Source: Enteractinococcus sp. (lineage in GTDB: Bacteria; Actinomycetota; Actinomycetes; Actinomycetales; Micrococcaceae). From it: a stretch of 9,172 bases of DNA. The stretch's first letter is position 1. Every line of letters starts with the position of its first letter. Position numbers and translations under genes: made by a program. The stretch covers positions 1-9,172 of the forward strand of contig JAJUIX010000035.1 of assembly GCA_029267455.1 (NCBI GenBank), in the 5' to 3' direction. Under the pieces are notes generated by a model. That model was given only the letters and a program-made list of their open reading frames with translations, was not told where the DNA came from and searched no databases. Shown here one piece after another: positions 6,304 to 9,172 of this stretch.

Positions 6304-6661
6304 ATGCTTGTCCGGTAGCTGACAGCGGAATGGGACCCGTGAGAAATCCGACCAATGGTACACGGTAGGTTATTGTGACGATAATGCGCTCACGCTCTGC
6401 ACCGTATGCCACCTCCACGGCAGCTGTCTCGGTATACGGGATGGAGTCAGTCAACAGGGCTGTGGTGCGTAGTTGCCCGTCAGCCAAGCTACGGTCGGCC
6501 AGCGCAGCATGACGCGCTCCTGCTGAAGCAGCGTCAATCATGGTGTTCCTGGTATGAATGATGATGCCCATCTGCAAGATGATGCCGCACAGCAGTGTTA
6601 CCAGGGCAATAATCATTGCAGATTCTGCTACGATCGCCCCTGCATCGTTTCGGGTCGGCAT
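6284..6661 (-). CDS. TadE-like pseudopilin (first of pair)
   Basis: This 125-residue protein begins MPTRNDAG, with predicted prepilin cleavage after G8 and Glu13 at +5 (AIVAE), followed by a membrane helix (about 14-35). HTRNTMIDAASAGARHAA (36-53) is the TadE/TadG signature region. The rest is a small beta-rich domain. It starts directly after the Flp-like gene stop (TAAATG), with GGAG 6 nt before the ATG. TadE proteins are pseudopilins processed by the same peptidase as Flp pilin and are needed for pilus formation in studied Tad systems. The prepilin peptidase gene is not in this window. Confidence 0.85.
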   Translation of the reverse strand: MPTRNDAGAIVAESAMIIALVTLLCGIILQMGIIIHTRNTMIDAASAGARHAALADRSLADGQLRTTALLTDSIPYTETAAVEVAYGAERERIIVTITYRVPLVGFLTGPIPLSATGQAYDLTPS

Positions 6662-6850
6662 TTAGGCTCCAGATACTCGGGCGATGGCCTCTTCGAAAAG
6701 ACCGTTCAGCGCCGGGCCTGCCAGCGCGAGGAGGCCTGCAACGAGTATCGCCGACATAAGGGTGATCATAACCCAACCAGGAACATCGCCTCTATCGTCG
6801 CCGAGCCGGTCAGTGGTGAGTTGTCCGAGGAGGAGGTTGAGTAAGTGCAT
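6662..6850 (-). CDS. Small Flp-like prepilin / Tad-cluster membrane protein
   Basis: This 62-residue protein lies between TadC and the TadE genes, where the Flp-type major pilin (DUF4244-like in mycobacteria) is encoded. A hydrophilic leader with DDRGD precedes GWVMITLMSAILVAGLLAL (25-43), a single membrane helix, and then the amphipathic tail NGLFEEAIARVSG. No Glu-Tyr pair follows the candidate processing glycines (G21, G25), unlike classical Flp pilins, so cleavage and pilus incorporation are uncertain. Its ribosome site AAGGAA is well spaced, 17 nt separate it from TadC, and TAAATG joins it to TadE. It is assigned by position, size and topology rather than by clear motif. Confidence 0.72.
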   Translation of the reverse strand: MHLLNLLLGQLTTDRLGDDRGDVPGWVMITLMSAILVAGLLALAGPALNGLFEEAIARVSGA

Positions 6851-6867
6851 TGGTTATTCCTTCAAGG

Positions 6868-7800
6868 TTAGAGTCCGATATTGAGTAATGAGAGTCCGGG
6901 GAACACGGCAAAAATGACCGTGAGGGGCATAATGCCGAAAACTAATGGCACAAGCATGTTAATTTCCTTTTTGCCCGCTACTTCAAGGAGTTCACGCTTC
7001 GTCAGCTCGCGGACATCCATAGCTTGGGCATGAAGTACAGTCGCCAGCGGGGTGCCACGTTCGTGAGCTACGATCAGGCCGGAAATGAAGCGTTCGACGG
7101 GAGCAAGTTTGAGCCGATCGGAACAGGCTTTCAGAGCTGTTGTGAGGCTGTCGCCGGAACGAATGTCGCCCAGTACGATGTTGAACTCGTAGGCAAGTTC
7201 TCCACGGGCTGTGGTGACCACTCGTTCAAGCGCCCCTTGGGCTGAGTCTCCGGCAGTAACCGAAAGTGCCAGCAGTTCCGCCACGGTTGGAAATTCCGCC
7301 AGGATGACACTGCGGCGTTTCTTGATCTGCGCAGTCAACAAATTGTCGCGAGAAAAGAAGGCCAATAATGTCACACCAAATACGATGAGCAGTCCAATTA
7401 TCGGATGTAGCGTATGGTGTACTGCTGCCCAGATGCATCCCGTAGTCGCCAACGCCGCAGCTGCCACCGCCATGATAAGTTGTTGAGCTCGATAGTCTGC
7501 TACAGAAAGCCTCGATCCAGCTTGCGCTAAACGTGCTGCAAGCTGGGCGTTGCCGAGGTTGAGTTTATTGAGCTGATCAACCCCGGCCTGGACAACTGGT
7601 GCGGCAATGGTGGAAAGTGCGCCCAGGGTCGTTAGAGCAGAGCGCTGTGTGCCATGAGTTGCTGTTGTGTGTGCGCGCATTTGCGGAGCGATGCGTTCGA
7701 CCAGGGTTGGCCTGTTCAGGCGAACGACAACCACTGCTATAAGGGTCAGACCGACTCCCAACACCATAGCTAGGCTTATGGCCAGCCACATCGTCGTCAT
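6868..7800 (-). CDS. tadC: Tad pilus inner-membrane platform protein TadC (T2SSF family)
   Basis: This 310-residue protein has an N-terminal membrane helix (about 5-27), a basic linker, a hydrophobic pair at about 106-150, and a T2SSF/GspF domain at about 165-300. Within it are AEFPTVAELLALSVTAGDS (168-186), close to the family 'P-ELL-L-V-AG-S' pattern, and HERGTPLATVL (246-256). It ends with a final helix (about 281-303). TadC pairs with TadB as the membrane platform on which the ATPase acts. The frame runs up to 7998, but the ATG at 7800 overlaps the TadB stop (ATGA) and is preceded by GGAGGG, so the 66-residue extension within tadB is rejected. Confidence 0.9.
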   Translation of the reverse strand: MTTMWLAISLAMVLGVGLTLIAVVVVRLNRPTLVERIAPQMRAHTTATHGTQRSALTTLGALSTIAAPVVQAGVDQLNKLNLGNAQLAARLAQAGSRLSVADYRAQQLIMAVAAAALATTGCIWAAVHHTLHPIIGLLIVFGVTLLAFFSRDNLLTAQIKKRRSVILAEFPTVAELLALSVTAGDSAQGALERVVTTARGELAYEFNIVLGDIRSGDSLTTALKACSDRLKLAPVERFISGLIVAHERGTPLATVLHAQAMDVRELTKRELLEVAGKKEINMLVPLVFGIMPLTVIFAVFPGLSLLNIGL

Positions 7801-8645
7801 AGCACCCTCCGTTCCGTCGGCAGAGAGCCGAGGCGCAGCATGAGCTGGTAGCACATAATGGATATGCCCATGCCCGCTAACAGCACGACCAACCCAGCGA
7901 TGGACTGATACGCGGCTGCTGCAGCAGGCTGGGTGGATAACAGCAACAGGATGATCCATGGGGCAACAACGGCTAACCGGGCTCCATTGACGGTCCAAGA
8001 CTGTCGGGCTTCGAGTTCGGCTCGAGTGCGAGCGTCATCACGTAAAAAGTCGGATAAGGTTTCCAACAATCGGCCGATGTCCGCGCCGCCAACCTCTCGG
8101 GTAACGTGTAACGCGGCGACGAGCCGGTCAGCTGTGGGGTCAGCTAGCGTGTGCTTCAGGCGATCAAGTGCATCACCGAAACGCGCTCCTGCTCGATAAT
8201 CAACGGCGAAACTAGAAAACGCGTCTCGTAGTTCCTCTGGGCCTCGGTCTGCTAGCTGAGATAGGGCTTCCGGGAGAGTAAGGCCGGCGCGGATTGCAGA
8301 GCGAATGTTATCAATGGCATCCGGCCAGATTTCTCGCAGTGCGGTCTGACGACGTTTGGCCTGCCAGGATAGAGCGCCCCACGGCAATGCGGCTGAAAAG
8401 AGACCGAAACACAGGCCTATTGGCGCAGCTCCCGTCAGTGCAGTTAAGCAAATAAATACTATACAACCCAACACTGCCGAGAGAGTGACAACACCGGATA
8501 CGGTGAGACGTGGTATACCGCTGCGCAGGATCAGTTGTTGGGCTTTCGACGGGGTCGGGTCTACAGTCCGAGGTTTTCGAGGCCAAAACGACCACCAGAT
8601 TAAGAGCAACCCTGTACCCAGAGCTAAACCGAGAATTACACTCAT
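7797..8645 (-). CDS. tadB: Tad pilus inner-membrane platform protein TadB (T2SSF family)
   Basis: This 282-residue protein has a membrane helix at 3-20, a hydrophobic pair at about 50-95, a T2SSF domain starting near 105 with WPDAIDNIRSAIRAGLTLPEAL (107-128), and C-terminal helices (about 222-239 and 247-269). REVGGADIGRLLETLSDFLRDD (183-204) is the expected conserved region of this family. It overlaps its upstream neighbour TadA and its downstream neighbour TadC by four bases each (ATGA), so the three are likely co-translated. No clear ribosome binding site precedes its ATG, which fits coupling to tadA translation. Confidence 0.9.
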   Translation of the reverse strand: MSVILGLALGTGLLLIWWSFWPRKPRTVDPTPSKAQQLILRSGIPRLTVSGVVTLSAVLGCIVFICLTALTGAAPIGLCFGLFSAALPWGALSWQAKRRQTALREIWPDAIDNIRSAIRAGLTLPEALSQLADRGPEELRDAFSSFAVDYRAGARFGDALDRLKHTLADPTADRLVAALHVTREVGGADIGRLLETLSDFLRDDARTRAELEARQSWTVNGARLAVVAPWIILLLLSTQPAAAAAYQSIAGLVVLLAGMGISIMCYQLMLRLGSLPTERRVL

Positions 8646-9172
8646 GCCGCGTCGCCGACCACCGAACGAATATCTATTCCTGCCTGACCATACTTCGGGT
8701 GATCCATTAGGCCGGTGGGGTTGAGCATCAACTGATGATCGATCATTCGGAAAACATGAGCTGTTTCGATCAAATCAGCCTCGACGCGATTCCCTACGGA
8801 CACGATTTCAGACACCTGACGTCGCCCGTTCGGATTGCGAGTGCAGTGGACCACTAGGTCAAAACAGCTAGCCACCGTGGGAGTCACAAAATCACGGCCA
8901 ATGTTTGCACCAGCAAGTAGCGGCAAGGTACAGATCTTACTCAGCGCATCATGGGCAGAGTTTGCGTGGACACTACACATGCCTGCCAATCCTGCGTTCA
9001 TAGCTACAAGCATGTCTAAGGCTTCGGCTTCTCGAACTTCGCCGACTATGATGCGGTCGGGTCGCATACGCAATGCTTCTTTGATGAGACGACGCAGCGA
9101 GATTTCACCAGAACCTTCCAGGTTAGGCTGTCGGCATTGCATATTGACCACATCGCGTTGCGGAATTTTCAA
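8642..9172 (-). CDS. tadA: Tad pilus assembly ATPase TadA/CpaF, C-terminal part
   Basis: The gene enters from the window edge, so only the last 176 residues are seen; its start and Walker A are outside. The fragment opens with LKIPQRDVVNMQCRQPNLEG, the region after the catalytic glutamates in CpaF-type secretion ATPases. Next come RRLIKEALRMRPDRIIVGEVRE, containing the Walker B-like element at fragment residues 40-48, and GLAGMCSVHANSAHDAL (61-77), with the conserved His box at H69. These are hallmarks of VirB11/CpaF hexameric ATPases. It would drive pilus assembly through TadB/TadC. The first visible codon (TTG) is internal, not a start. Confidence 0.93.
   Translation of the reverse strand: MKIPQRDVVNMQCRQPNLEGSGEISLRRLIKEALRMRPDRIIVGEVREAEALDMLVAMNAGLAGMCSVHANSAHDALSKICTLPLLAGANIGRDFVTPTVASCFDLVVHCTRNPNGRRQVSEIVSVGNRVEADLIETAHVFRMIDHQLMLNPTGLMDHPKYGQAGIDIRSVVGDAA

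Noticed and set aside
7801..7998. 66-residue N-terminal extension of TadC
   Set aside because: Falls inside tadB, is Cys/His-rich and unlike TadC; the ATG at 7800 has a strong ribosome site and an ATGA overlap.
8356..8724. 122-codon open frame on the plus strand
   Set aside because: Antisense to tadB and the tadA end, with low-complexity, unrecognisable product; a shadow of the real genes.
1..9172. CRISPR arrays, insertion sequences, attachment sites or defence genes
   Set aside because: No regularly spaced repeats, transposase or integrase motifs, or defence domains seen on either strand; the window is filled by housekeeping and Tad genes.

Overview
This window comes from the chromosome of an actinobacterium, most likely a Micrococcales member of moderate GC (mid-50s percent by eye; genus not assignable). 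Evidence: the prfB / ftsE / ftsX / secreted coiled-coil hydrolase order, a Gram-positive-style Tad cluster without a secretin, GTG and TTG starts, and tightly overlapping genes. Every supported gene is on the minus strand, so transcription runs from high to low coordinates.

Layout in transcription order. (1) 9172-5450 is a compact Tad (tight adherence / Flp-type IV pilus) operon: the C-terminal part of the TadA/CpaF ATPase (cut by the window edge), TadB, TadC, a very small Flp-like prepilin, two TadE-like pseudopilins and a third TadE/TadG-like protein. Most junctions are ATGA overlaps or have gaps under 20 nt, so translation is probably coupled. (2) 5401-4292 is prfB (release factor 2), complete in one frame with no programmed frameshift and possibly read from a near-leaderless promoter. 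(3) 4246-2532 holds an SRPBCC-fold protein and a thiolase (acetyl-CoA acetyltransferase). The thiolase seems to have its own promoter with an operator-like palindrome, and its most probable start is a TTG. (4) 2531-2381 is a 151-bp gap with two inverted-repeat structures, one of them ending at the ftsE ribosome binding site. (5) 2380-1 carries ftsE, ftsX (GTG start, TAGTG overlap) and the N-terminal 217 residues of a secreted coiled-coil protein, the expected FtsEX-controlled peptidoglycan hydrolase or its activator. Its catalytic end lies outside the window.

How it works together: TadA powers, and TadB/TadC anchor, assembly of a pilus made from the small prepilins. FtsE/FtsX use ATP to signal across the membrane to the coiled-coil protein and so control cell-wall cleavage at division. 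The SRPBCC and thiolase genes have no obvious link to either system and look inserted between prfB and ftsE, which are often adjacent in actinobacteria.

I found no mobile element, CRISPR array, RNA gene or clearly undescribed system. The points most worth a second look are the structured 2381-2531 region, the thiolase operator/promoter, and the prepilin set in which two of four proteins lack the usual glutamate at +5.
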